Part shown: positions 8,200 to 16,592 of the stretch, in pieces
How positions within the stretch are numbered: the first letter of the stretch is position 1
How the letters are laid out: every line of letters begins with the position of its first letter
Origin: SIG607 sp045590395
GTDB taxonomy: Bacteria; Bacillota; Clostridia; Oscillospirales; Acutalibacteraceae
Assembly: GCA_045590395.1 (NCBI GenBank)
Contig: JAZNQX010000024.1
Span: forward strand, 1 to 18,780
Direction: 5' to 3'
DNA: 18,780 nt
Position numbers and translations under genes: made by a program
Notes under the pieces: generated by a model
What the model was told of the DNA's origin: nothing
The model's input: only the letters and a program-made list of their open reading frames with translations
Database searches by the model: none

Positions 8200-9139
8200 C
8201 AGCCGACTCATAGGGCTGAACTGCCGCTTTAACAGAAACCTCGTCAACATAAACCGTAACATTCTGGTTTGAAGCCAGTGTCATACCGAGATAAAGGGTG
8301 CTTGATGCTTCATTTACCAAATTGGCAGTAAAGCTTATGCTGCCTTCCTGCCAACCTTGGCCCGCTTTAGCTTTTGATGCGCGAAATCCGGTAGTGTCAT
8401 TATTCATACCATATTCTGTAACATCTGTGTTGATATTATTACTTGCGGCAGAAGCTAAATAAAAGCGGATATCGGTATCGGCTTTCTCAATATAATATTT
8501 AAAGGTAACAATATAATTTTCTTTGTTTTTAAGCCCTATGCCTATCCACATATACATATCTCTTTTTCTGTACTGTGTTGAAGCGGCAATTCTATCGGGC
8601 TCAGCGGCGGTCATATTCTTATCCCAGTCCATCTTTATGGAATAAGCGCTGTTGTTATATGTAACAGTGTTAGTTTTAGTAAATATTTTCGAAAAATAGA
8701 AACGATTATTTTTCTTACCGCCTTTTAAGGTAAATGCATCAATAACAACGGGGGCACCGCTGCCATCAACGGCTGTAACTCCTTTATAATCGTCAAAGTT
8801 CTGAGAGAATTCGGGGATTTCACCCTTAAAACAACTGTAAAGGGTTTTGTCTTCTTCGCCGAAAACAGTATCGGTAAACTCTGTAGTACATGCTTCATCG
8901 GTATACCAGCCCATAAACCACTGCTGATTACTGTTGTCAACAGGGTCTGCAGGGAAAGCAATACTGTCCCCTTTCTGCACCGTAACGGGATAATCAATTT
9001 CATTCAGCGTATCCTTAAAAGTATAGGTAACACTTTCTGCGGCCAAAACGCCAAAGGTGGTGTTTATTGGTACAAACACAGTGCCAAGTAGCAAGGTCAG
9101 TGCCATCAATATTCCTATTACTCTGTTTTTAGCGGTCAT
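8180..9139 (-). CDS. Secreted InlB-repeat/CBM-like protein, truncated paralogue of the giant surface protein
   Basis: 319 residues: signal peptide (about 1-34, ending near VLAA); one InlB/Listeria-Bacteroides-type repeat (about 37-106, 'QQWFMGWYTDEACT'); one jelly-roll/CBM-like module (about 112-307, with 'TFKYYIEKADTDIRFY' and 'VTVYVDEVSV'). Residues about 37-313 align throughout with residues about 316-592 of the 1693-residue protein (shared 'VDTV..GW', 'GFRASK', 'QPYESAV'). After PYESAV the next InlB repeat of the relative is missing: five unrelated residues and a TGA follow. There is no membrane or wall anchor. AAAGGA (9148-9153) precedes the ATG. I see no convincing -35/-10 pair, only a possible TACAAT at 9193-9198. 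It may be a functional soluble binding protein or a decaying gene fragment. Confidence 0.8.
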   Translation of the reverse strand: MTAKNRVIGILMALTLLLGTVFVPINTTFGVLAAESVTYTFKDTLNEIDYPVTVQKGDSIAFPADPVDNSNQQWFMGWYTDEACTTEFTDTVFGEEDKTLYSCFKGEIPEFSQNFDDYKGVTAVDGSGAPVVIDAFTLKGGKKNNRFYFSKIFTKTNTVTYNNSAYSIKMDWDKNMTAAEPDRIAASTQYRKRDMYMWIGIGLKNKENYIVTFKYYIEKADTDIRFYLASAASNNINTDVTEYGMNNDTTGFRASKAKAGQGWQEGSISFTANLVNEASSTLYLGMTLASNQNVTVYVDEVSVKAAVQPYESAVSTENH

Positions 9140-9218
9140 AATACAAATCCTTTCAAGTTAAATGCAATATTCCGTGACTCTTATACATTTTCATTGTACT
9201 AAATCCGTTAAAAAATAG

Positions 9219-9278
9219 ATATCAAAAAAATGCTGTTTTTGTCCCGTCACTATATGCCCGGTGATATTTTTTTGATAT
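9219..9278. repeat. AT-rich inverted repeat upstream of the 319-residue gene
   Basis: Perfect 13-base arms ATATCAAAAAAAT (9219-9231) and ATTTTTTTGATAT (9266-9278) around a 34-base, GC-richer loop. It lies in the spacer between the upstream terminator and the gene, about 80 bases before the ATG. The role is unknown. It could be an operator or an RNA hairpin, but AT-rich spacers produce such repeats by chance. Confidence 0.45.
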
Positions 9279-9302
9279 TTTAAAGAGTTTTTACCGAAAA
9301 TA

Positions 9303-9337
9303 AAAAAAATCACGCGAATTTCTTCGCGTGATTTTTT
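9303..9337 (-). terminator. Rho-independent terminator of the giant protein-GH16 operon
   Basis: AATCACGCGAA (9308-9318), TTTC loop, TTCGCGTGATT (9323-9333), flanked by an A-run and a T-run and so bidirectional. On the minus strand it starts 5 bases after the GH16 stop codon and ends in TTTTTTTA, an ideal terminator. It separates this operon from the 319-residue gene. Confidence 0.92.
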
Positions 9338-9342
9338 ATTTC

Positions 9343-11244
9343 TTAATATGTTCCGCCAACTGGGTGGTCAGGATAGAAAACAGTAGTCTTTCCTGTTTCC
9401 TGCATCTGAGGCCAAGCGGTAATCATCTGACAGTTAACCGAGTCAGACTGATAGATACGAATATAGTCAATTATATGCTCGTAATAGTCGCCGTGCACAC
9501 CCGGGTCATAGGTAGCGCCGTAGGAAGCGTCACCCATCTGACACTCGGTAACGAAGTATGTCATAAGACAGTAGGGGCCAACACCCTTGTTATCGTTATC
9601 AAACTGATAGTCAAGGAAGGTCTTGCCGTCAAAAGCAAACTTCATAAACTCGTCGGTCCAGTAGAAGTTATAATAGTGGTAATCGGTGCTAAGGTCACCT
9701 TCATAACGCTCGGTGTCGTAGGTCTTTTTCTTGTTATTTTCAGCCTTACCTGAATACTTACTACCGTCAAGTGAGTCGTGACCGCTCTGTGTACCAAGAC
9801 CGTTATTAAGGTTAGTATCGGTCCACCAACGGTGAACGTTAGCATTAAAGCTGGTAGAACTACCGAAATTTTCTATAATATCAACCTCGGTAGCGCAAGT
9901 ACGGGTCTGATTAGCGCCGCCAAAACGATTTGCAATATCCCCGACGTTTTCAAGACCGGATTCATTAAGCCAGTAACCAAGTGAGCAGGGTACAGGAGGT
10001 AGCTTACTGCGAACCTCAAATACGCCGTAACGGAAGGTCATAGTGTAGTTAGTAGAAATCATACCGCCTACAAAATCTTTTTCGTTAAGACGCTGAGTAC
10101 CTATATGCAGGTTTCCGCCTGACTGATAGATAAGCTTTTTAAGCTGGTTAGCGGCGGGCTTTGAATTGTAGGGAGAGTTTCCTAAAACAGTCTGCCAACA
10201 CTTAAAGCCACCAAGACCTGAAGATTCGGTCTGGGTTGCCATACCGCTGTACTCGCCCCACTTGTTAAGGTCAACAACGGAGCCGTTAAACTCGTCATTC
10301 CAGTTAAGAGTGTAAGCGCCTGCTTCTTTAGCGTCATACTTGCCGTTAAGCACATAGCCGTCGCTCCAGGAAATACCCTTACCGTCCTTAACCTTTACTA
10401 TTTCATCATAGAAGGCCTTAACAGCGCGCCAGGTAGCAAGGTCGCTTCCGCCCTTAATAACTATGTCGCCGTCAACCACCTTTATTACGTAGTTATCGCC
10501 CTCAACAGTTGTTTCGGTACTTTCTTTACGGGTGGTGTTGCCTATAATAATTTCGTTTTTAACCTCGGGGTCAATATCCTCAATAGCATTAACCTCAAAA
10601 CCGAAATTTTTATAGAAGTTTACAAACTCTTCAGCGTACATACCTGCAAGGTAAGAGGTTCTTACAGGCATAACAACTGTAAAGGAGCCAAGGTCTATAT
10701 TATTAACAAGATTAGAGGTGTTTGCAGCAGCAATCTGATGCTCGTAAATAAACTCATAACCATCATAAAGCATAGACCAGGTATCTTCGCTCTGGCAGAA
10801 GGTTTTTACAAACCATGCAGTAGCAGTAGCCAATGAATCCTCAAGGGTTGCCTGAATAACAATTTTGTCACCCATTACTGCAACAATAAAGTCATAAGCA
10901 TTGTTTGCACGGTTGTCAATAAGCTTCTGCTTAGCGGTGGCGCTTTCCTCACGGTTAGTGTCACCAACAAGGATTTCGTAGTTGCCGTCAAAATCTTCAA
11001 CAACTGAGTCACGAAGAATAGTAACGCCAACATCAAAGTTTTCTTTAATAGCGCTTCTTATATCCTTAGCGCCTGATTCAGCGGTAAGATTACTCTCATG
11101 AGCACGCACTACCGCATAAACGAATCTGCCGTCCTCATCAACCGCAAAGGGTACTGAGGCACCGCCTGTAAGAGAACAGGCTGAAAGAACGGTTACAACC
11201 ATAACGGTTGCTATTATGAGAGATATAATTCTTTTAATATTCAT
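9343..11244 (-). CDS. GH16 family glycoside hydrolase lipoprotein
   Basis: Predicted retaining endo-beta-glycosidase of GH16 (laminarinase/lichenase-type fold) tethered to the outer face of the membrane. 633 residues: signal peptide with lipobox LSAC, lipidated Cys23; two related regions of about 110 residues (about 40-150 and 187-297), each with an '(E)I(L/I)(V/I)G(D/N)T.R' strand ('ILVGDTNRE', 'EIIIGNTTRK') and a following 'I.I..' strand, resembling N-terminal domains of GH67-type proteins (weak inference); then a GH16 domain (about 308-598). The catalytic ExDxxE motif is EVDIIE (453-458): nucleophile Glu453, acid/base Glu458, Asp455 between. 'NVHRWW' follows, as in other GH16 members. It begins 19 bases after the giant surface protein gene, with AAAGGA about 12 bases before the ATG, so the two are probably co-transcribed. 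Beta-1,3- or mixed-linkage glucan is the likeliest substrate but is not proven. Confidence 0.92.
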   Translation of the reverse strand: MNIKRIISLIIATVMVVTVLSACSLTGGASVPFAVDEDGRFVYAVVRAHESNLTAESGAKDIRSAIKENFDVGVTILRDSVVEDFDGNYEILVGDTNREESATAKQKLIDNRANNAYDFIVAVMGDKIVIQATLEDSLATATAWFVKTFCQSEDTWSMLYDGYEFIYEHQIAAANTSNLVNNIDLGSFTVVMPVRTSYLAGMYAEEFVNFYKNFGFEVNAIEDIDPEVKNEIIIGNTTRKESTETTVEGDNYVIKVVDGDIVIKGGSDLATWRAVKAFYDEIVKVKDGKGISWSDGYVLNGKYDAKEAGAYTLNWNDEFNGSVVDLNKWGEYSGMATQTESSGLGGFKCWQTVLGNSPYNSKPAANQLKKLIYQSGGNLHIGTQRLNEKDFVGGMISTNYTMTFRYGVFEVRSKLPPVPCSLGYWLNESGLENVGDIANRFGGANQTRTCATEVDIIENFGSSTSFNANVHRWWTDTNLNNGLGTQSGHDSLDGSKYSGKAENNKKKTYDTERYEGDLSTDYHYYNFYWTDEFMKFAFDGKTFLDYQFDNDNKGVGPYCLMTYFVTECQMGDASYGATYDPGVHGDYYEHIIDYIRIYQSDSVNCQMITAWPQMQETGKTTVFYPDHPVGGTY

Positions 11245-11263
11245 TATTTCTTACCGTCCTTTC

Positions 11264-14200
11264 TTAAACTTTAGCTTTTGCATTCTTCTTACGCTTAGCC
11301 AGAAGAATTATAAGCACAACTGCGGCGGCTACAACAACTGCAGCAGCTACGCTGATGAGTATTATGGGAAGAATACTGTTGTTTCTTACCTTAAGTCTTG
11401 TATCAATAATGGTATTGATATCTGCCTGTTCTATACCAAAGTCAACTACGTTACCTGAAGCGTCACGCTTAAGAGGAACATACTCGGTATAAGCGGGAGC
11501 CTGAGACAGTACCTTGCTATCGGGCTCAAGAGTTAAGACGATATCATCAATAAAGAGCTCTACATAACCCGGGGTCTGAAGACTTACATAAGGCTCTGCA
11601 GACTGGAAGGTACAGGAAATTGTTGTCCACTCGCCTTCCTTAAGGTCTTTAATAGCGCCAACTACATAGTATTCAGCAGTGGGTGACCAGGCGTATGTTG
11701 CGCTTCGGTTGGAAACAACCTTAATAGCGCCGTCGGTATGGTAATGTTTGCCCAATTTCACCTTCATAGTAATGGTGTACTTATGGTAAGAGGAAATGGG
11801 ATGACCGTTAGTCAGAATTACCGAGTTTTCAAAGTATCTTGACTCGCCTTTTCTGTGGAGAGAGTATCTGCCGCTAACAACATTATCGGCGCTGTTACCC
11901 TCTTTTTTGCTGTCATAAAGCTCATAGTCAAAGTCGAAAATGGTGTATGCCTGATATTTGTCTATATAGTTCTTGAAATCGTCCTCAAAGTCCTGAGTTA
12001 CGGTGTTATCAAGGAACATAGCGTAAACTCTTATGAACTTCTCAGCAAACTTCATATCCTCCTCTTTCAAGGGGGTAAGGCCGCCGTTAACGTCCTCTAA
12101 GTAGTATCCGCCGAAGGTTTTACCTGCTAAAGTGGGTGCCTTGGGAAGTAGTGATGCATAGCTATCACCCTTTTTACCGTAAACAAGGTTAGGAATCTGA
12201 GTACAGCCGTTATTGTTTACTACTATACCGGTTTTGCCCTCATCAATAAGGGTAATCTTAACATCATCTATCTGAACCTTACCGTCGCCGCCTGAAGAAC
12301 AAAGCATTAATCCTTCTTTGCCCGAAACGGTAGCTGTGGTGTCAACCAGAGTAGAAACGCTGTACCATACACCCTGCTTGGTGGTTGGCAGAATAGCCAT
12401 ACTGGTAGATACCTTTGCATTACCGTCGTAGTAGTTATCGGGGTTTGCGGTGCAGAACCAGATAGTCATTGCAGAGGTAGAAGGCTTAGACACACGGTAC
12501 TTGTATTCAACAAGATACATTCTTTCACGCTTAACCTTGAATACATCCGTATCATAAGCGATAACCATGTTAGCAGGATGGGTAAGCTCAGGGTTAGAAA
12601 CTCTGTCAATTTCCATTACATACTGACCTGAAGCAGCGCCCGAAGTCTTAACATGATGGATAAGTACAAGCTGAAGCTTTGCTTTACCGATATCCATATA
12701 GTACGGAATATTGTAATTTTCAAAGTCGTAAACAACAGTTTTCTTTTCTTTATACTTAGCATATACGGTAACTGCAGTATCTGCAGCAAAGTGGGTAAGC
12801 TTAAAGGGCTTGGTACATTCCTTGTCGGTATACCAACCGGCAAAGTCACCGTCCCACTTAGAAACAGTGGGGGCGTTTATCTTTTCACCTGCTTTACCTC
12901 TTACAAGAATAACATCCTTGTTGTTCTGAGCGTCAAAGAATACATAGGGAGCCTCAACCTTTTCAACATATACGTTATCAAAGAGCATATCTACCTTTGT
13001 AGTAAGCTCACTGCCGCCGATTGTACAGTAAAGGGCAAGTGTTGTACCAATACCCTTAATATCAGAGCTAAAGTAGAAGGATGCAGTCTGCCAGCCCTTA
13101 CCGTTATTTGAGGCAGGAAGGGTAGCATAAGAGCCTGTGTACGTGGTTAAGTCAGGTCCATGCCATATATTATCACTCTTACAAGTTGCAGGATAAACGG
13201 TAACCTGAGCATTTACATTAGTCATCTTATAATTAAAGGTAACCTTATAAAGTGATTTATCTTCAATATTTTTAGCAACAGGGAAGCTGTGGTCCTTGTC
13301 AGAAGTACGAGTGTTATAGTAAATCTTTTCGTGTGTTGCACCACCGTTATGGTCAGATGCGCTGTGGGCATTAAAAGATGCCTCATCATTATACTGCTTA
13401 GTGCTTCCGCAGACTTTACATCTGTATTTATAAACCTTATCGCCTGCAAAGTTAAGGCGGGCAGCATAGTCGTCGTCAATACCTACGCCCTTTGCGTTTT
13501 CAAGACTCATAAGTCTGCCGAATATATACATATTTGTAGATAGGCTGTAGTTTTCAAAGGTAAGAGGACCGGGAGCCCATTTTGCATAAACAGTAGTGAT
13601 ACCTTCAGGAATAGTTGTTGCTGTGAAGGGAGTGGTGTAGTTTACATCAAGATACCAGCCGACAAACTCTGTTCTGCTAGTGAAAACAGGAGCGGTAAAG
13701 GCTTCGCCCACTTCACCCGATATAGTTTCAATATCTCCTAAGGTGCTGTTAAAAACAATAACATTGCCTTCAAGGGGCTCTACAACCACATTATCAATGA
13801 GCACGTCAATTTTTGCACTCACACTTCCTTCTAAAACATTGAAGAACAAATATAAAGTATCTGAGCCGCTTTTCAAGTTTGTAGTAACAAGTGTTGTATT
13901 AGTTTTCCACTCGCCAGCTACAGCTTTAATAGAAGTGGCTGATTCTTGATATTCAGTGTAATTCGGGTTATGGTGTATATTGTTTGCTGCAGTAGCAGGA
14001 ACAATAGTAATGTTCGAATTACCACCTAAAACCTTATATTTATAAGTGATTTTATAAGTAGTATTATTAGTAACGGGTCTGAGAACAGCAAAGCAATGGT
14101 CTCTCGTATTAGCACGGGTGGAGAAGAAAATTGTCTCTGCAGTGGAATCACCTGAGTGTGTGTTGTTATTATGAGTATCAAATAGCGCCTGAGTATTAAA

Positions 14201-16345
14201 CTGTGAGGAACAAACAGCGCACTTGTACTTATAAACTAAATCACCGCTATAGTTAAAGCGAACTGCCTTGCTACCGTCAATACCATTTGTTTCGTCAAGA
14301 GCCACAAGACGACCGAATACATAAGGGTCTGCTATATTGAAGCCGTAATTCTCAAATGTAATGGGAGCAACACCCCATTTTGCATAAACGGTAATGGGCT
14401 TTCTGCCAAGGGTAAGATTATCGGTGTCGGCAGGAACAGTAAACCCTTCGTCCATATACCAGCCCAGGAATTCAGCACCGTCGGGATGGGTAAGGGTGGG
14501 CAGAGTAATCTTATCGCCGCGGTTACCATTTATAACCTCATCAGCCTGGTTGTTGTTCTTAACAACAGTAACAGCAGACTCATAAGGCTGAACAGCCTCA
14601 ACCTTAATGTCATCCATATAAAGGATAACATCTTCATTTGCGGCTAAAGTAAAGCCAAAATAAAGGGTTTTGTGGTTGGCGCTATAGAAATTAGTGGTAA
14701 AGCTTATTTTACCTTCCTTCCAGCCTGCTCCTGCATCAGACTTAGAAGCGCGGAAGCCTTTGGAATCATCGTTATAACCGTGAGCTACTCTTTGGTCATG
14801 GAAGTTACCATTATGAGCAGTAGCGGCATAGAAACGAACATCGGTATCGGCTTTTTCAAGATAATATTTAAAGGTAAGAGTATAAGGGGTATTATTCTCA
14901 AGACCGTTTCCTACCCACAGATACATATCCGGCTGACTATAACGGGAAGAAGCGTCGATATCACCGGGGTTGGTGGAATCATCGGTTCTGGTCTTATCCC
15001 AGTTACACTTAACCGAATAGTTACTGTCACCGTATGTAACGGCATTTGATTTCTCAAATATCCATGAGAAGTAATAACGGTTGCTCTTTTTAGCACCGCC
15101 ATCGGTTTCAGGTGTCCACTCATCAATATAAGTGGTATCTGTATCGTTTTTCTTATAATTTTCAAAATCCTGAGCAACACCGGGGATTTCGCCTTCCCAA
15201 AGGCTGTAGAAGGTTTTGCTTGAGTAACCAAATACAGTGTCAACCATTTCTATAGTACAGTCCTCGGTAGTGTACCAACCCATAAACCATTTCTGATTAT
15301 TAGCGTCTACGGGGTCATCAGGATAATCTAAAGCACCGCCTGCCTGACCTGTAACATCATAGGATACATTATTAAGGGTATCCACAAAGGTATATGTAAC
15401 AGGAGCCTGCCACTTTGAATATAAGGTCTTGGTTTCAGCCGAGAAGGTAAGGTTAGAAGCAGACTGAGTTCTGTCTGCATCAAGACACCAACCCTCAAAA
15501 ATATGGGTAGTATCGGTTGCTCTGTCACTTATATCGGGCAGAGTTACAGCAGAACCGTTTGCGCCTGTTAAAATTTCGGTAGTACCCGAATATTCATCCT
15601 TAAGCACAACAAGATTTGTACCGGCAGGGTACTTTGTAACAGCAATATCGTCAAAGGCTATCTTGAAATTAGAGCGCGAATCACCCCAAAGAGCAAGTGA
15701 CTTGTTGCCTGAGCCTAAGTCAGCAGGGGTGGTAAAGGCAATTTGAATTTCATGCCAAGCGGTATTAGAATAATCAACAACCTTATCACCTGTAAGTGTA
15801 TAGAAGGTACACTTATCATTGCCTGTTTTACCGTATGCAAGAGTAGTAATAACATTAGACATAGTATTAATGTAGTTACCGATATTTCCTGCAAGCTGGT
15901 CATCATAGAAGGCGTTATAGCCTAATTTGATGTAACAGTTAAGGTCTGCAGGGTTCTGAGCACTAACCTCAGGCATCTGTGTAGCCTGAATCTTCATGGT
16001 TATAAAATATGTAGTAGACGGTTCAAGTACATAAACCTGACCGTTATTTTCTAATCTATAACCAGATTTACGGTTGTAAGCATTGCTGGTACCGATACCC
16101 GACATTTGCAGATACTTATTGTCGGTACCGTTCTGTGTCCAACCAACACCGTAATAACCTGCGCCTGCATTACCTGCAGTAGTATTACTGATGCTGTTCT
16201 GCCAGGTGTCAAAGGTAAAGGTGGTTGTTACAGGGTCTTCAGCACTTGCCGTAAAGCTCATAGGTACATACAATGCGCCGATAAGCATAACAAGACAAAG
16301 CACTAACCCGAGTAATTTCTTCATTTTGCCTATTTTCTTATGCAT
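11264..16345 (-). CDS. Giant membrane-anchored surface protein with alternating CBM-like modules and InlB B-repeats
   Basis: 1693 residues, probably a polysaccharide-binding or adhesion scaffold. Signal peptide about 1-36 (ending TASAED). Six jelly-roll/CBM-like modules at about 38-243, 388-586, 662-857, 928-1130, 1204-1367 and 1449-1607, most ending in an 'I(L/D).D(N/D)(V/I).VE' strand. InlB/Listeria-Bacteroides-type repeats sit between them (about 246-313, 315-385, 590-657, 861-923, 1134-1198, 1372-1444), recognisable from 'F.GWY.D' and 'VYAKW'. Modules three and four contain a C2H2 zinc-finger-like insertion. The C-terminus has one transmembrane helix (about 1657-1684) and a basic tail (AKRKKNAKAKV), with no LPXTG motif, so it is held in the membrane rather than sorted to the wall. 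AAAGGA (16354-16359) precedes the ATG, and a near-consensus promoter lies upstream. It heads an operon with a GH16 lipoprotein. The ligand is unknown. Confidence 0.88.
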   Translation of the reverse strand: MHKKIGKMKKLLGLVLCLVMLIGALYVPMSFTASAEDPVTTTFTFDTWQNSISNTTAGNAGAGYYGVGWTQNGTDNKYLQMSGIGTSNAYNRKSGYRLENNGQVYVLEPSTTYFITMKIQATQMPEVSAQNPADLNCYIKLGYNAFYDDQLAGNIGNYINTMSNVITTLAYGKTGNDKCTFYTLTGDKVVDYSNTAWHEIQIAFTTPADLGSGNKSLALWGDSRSNFKIAFDDIAVTKYPAGTNLVVLKDEYSGTTEILTGANGSAVTLPDISDRATDTTHIFEGWCLDADRTQSASNLTFSAETKTLYSKWQAPVTYTFVDTLNNVSYDVTGQAGGALDYPDDPVDANNQKWFMGWYTTEDCTIEMVDTVFGYSSKTFYSLWEGEIPGVAQDFENYKKNDTDTTYIDEWTPETDGGAKKSNRYYFSWIFEKSNAVTYGDSNYSVKCNWDKTRTDDSTNPGDIDASSRYSQPDMYLWVGNGLENNTPYTLTFKYYLEKADTDVRFYAATAHNGNFHDQRVAHGYNDDSKGFRASKSDAGAGWKEGKISFTTNFYSANHKTLYFGFTLAANEDVILYMDDIKVEAVQPYESAVTVVKNNNQADEVINGNRGDKITLPTLTHPDGAEFLGWYMDEGFTVPADTDNLTLGRKPITVYAKWGVAPITFENYGFNIADPYVFGRLVALDETNGIDGSKAVRFNYSGDLVYKYKCAVCSSQFNTQALFDTHNNNTHSGDSTAETIFFSTRANTRDHCFAVLRPVTNNTTYKITYKYKVLGGNSNITIVPATAANNIHHNPNYTEYQESATSIKAVAGEWKTNTTLVTTNLKSGSDTLYLFFNVLEGSVSAKIDVLIDNVVVEPLEGNVIVFNSTLGDIETISGEVGEAFTAPVFTSRTEFVGWYLDVNYTTPFTATTIPEGITTVYAKWAPGPLTFENYSLSTNMYIFGRLMSLENAKGVGIDDDYAARLNFAGDKVYKYRCKVCGSTKQYNDEASFNAHSASDHNGGATHEKIYYNTRTSDKDHSFPVAKNIEDKSLYKVTFNYKMTNVNAQVTVYPATCKSDNIWHGPDLTTYTGSYATLPASNNGKGWQTASFYFSSDIKGIGTTLALYCTIGGSELTTKVDMLFDNVYVEKVEAPYVFFDAQNNKDVILVRGKAGEKINAPTVSKWDGDFAGWYTDKECTKPFKLTHFAADTAVTVYAKYKEKKTVVYDFENYNIPYYMDIGKAKLQLVLIHHVKTSGAASGQYVMEIDRVSNPELTHPANMVIAYDTDVFKVKRERMYLVEYKYRVSKPSTSAMTIWFCTANPDNYYDGNAKVSTSMAILPTTKQGVWYSVSTLVDTTATVSGKEGLMLCSSGGDGKVQIDDVKITLIDEGKTGIVVNNNGCTQIPNLVYGKKGDSYASLLPKAPTLAGKTFGGYYLEDVNGGLTPLKEEDMKFAEKFIRVYAMFLDNTVTQDFEDDFKNYIDKYQAYTIFDFDYELYDSKKEGNSADNVVSGRYSLHRKGESRYFENSVILTNGHPISSYHKYTITMKVKLGKHYHTDGAIKVVSNRSATYAWSPTAEYYVVGAIKDLKEGEWTTISCTFQSAEPYVSLQTPGYVELFIDDIVLTLEPDSKVLSQAPAYTEYVPLKRDASGNVVDFGIEQADINTIIDTRLKVRNNSILPIILISVAAAVVVAAAVVLIILLAKRKKNAKAKV
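13349..13420 (-). other. C2H2 zinc-finger-like motif 2 in the surface protein
   Basis: Residues 976-999 of the 1693-residue protein: Cys976-X2-Cys979-X14-His994-X4-His999, with Tyr985 and Phe991 at the positions of the finger's core aromatics (spaced X5, then X2 before the first His). The linker before the second Cys is two residues longer than in the classical finger. It lies inside the fourth CBM-like module. Confidence 0.6.
14156..14221 (-). other. C2H2 zinc-finger-like motif 1 in the surface protein
   Basis: Residues 709-730: Cys709-X2-Cys712-X3-Phe716-X5-Phe722-X2-His725-X4-His730, which fits the classical C2H2 pattern including both core hydrophobics. It lies at the same place in the third CBM-like module as motif 2 does in the fourth, after a shared 'G(D)(L/K)VYKY(K/R)C' lead-in and before a shared '(N/S)TR....DH.F' segment. 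Confidence 0.65.
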
Positions 16346-16393
16346 AACTCTAATCCTTTCTCATAATAATTCATTAATAGATTATTATACACA

Positions 16394-16426
16394 TTAAGTA
16401 TACTTAACACCATCCCTACTTGTCAA
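16394..16426 (-). promoter_or_regulatory. Promoter of the giant protein-GH16 operon, with overlapping palindrome
   Basis: -35 TTGACA (16421-16426, full consensus), 18-base spacer, -10 TATACT (16397-16402). Predicted start near 16390 gives a leader of about 45 bases. The -10 lies inside a perfect 14-base palindrome TTAAGTATACTTAA (16394-16407), a possible repressor site. Confidence 0.78.
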
Positions 16427-16592
16427 GAAAAAATCGATATTTTTTTGCAAAAATGTTTGATTTTTATTATACTTTTGTGTTTTTTGAATAATTAATTTTA
16501 TTTTTATTCAAAAGTTAAGCTTTCTTCTGTAAACTTTGATTTCCAAATTATGCAAAAAAGTGTTTCATTGGTTGCTGCTCTATTAAAAGGCT
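16427..16592. other. AT-rich spacer without a recognisable gene
   Basis: With the flanking promoter, repeat array and terminator this makes a gene-free gap of about 350 bases. It holds A/T-tracts upstream of the promoter (including CAAAAAAATATC on the minus strand, also found upstream of the 319-residue gene) and a perfect 10-base inverted repeat TTTTGAATAA/TTATTCAAAA (16482-16491, 16504-16513). I see no coding frame, RNA gene or known riboswitch. Confidence 0.6.

Noticed and set aside
9193..9198. TACAAT as -10 of a promoter for the 319-residue gene
   Set aside because: No acceptable -35 at 16-18 bases upstream, so it is not listed as a promoter.
9343..9984. Plus-strand open frames opposite the GH16 lipoprotein gene (up to 141 codons)
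   Set aside because: They mirror a well-supported GH16 coding frame, have valine/threonine-rich low-information products and no ribosome sites.
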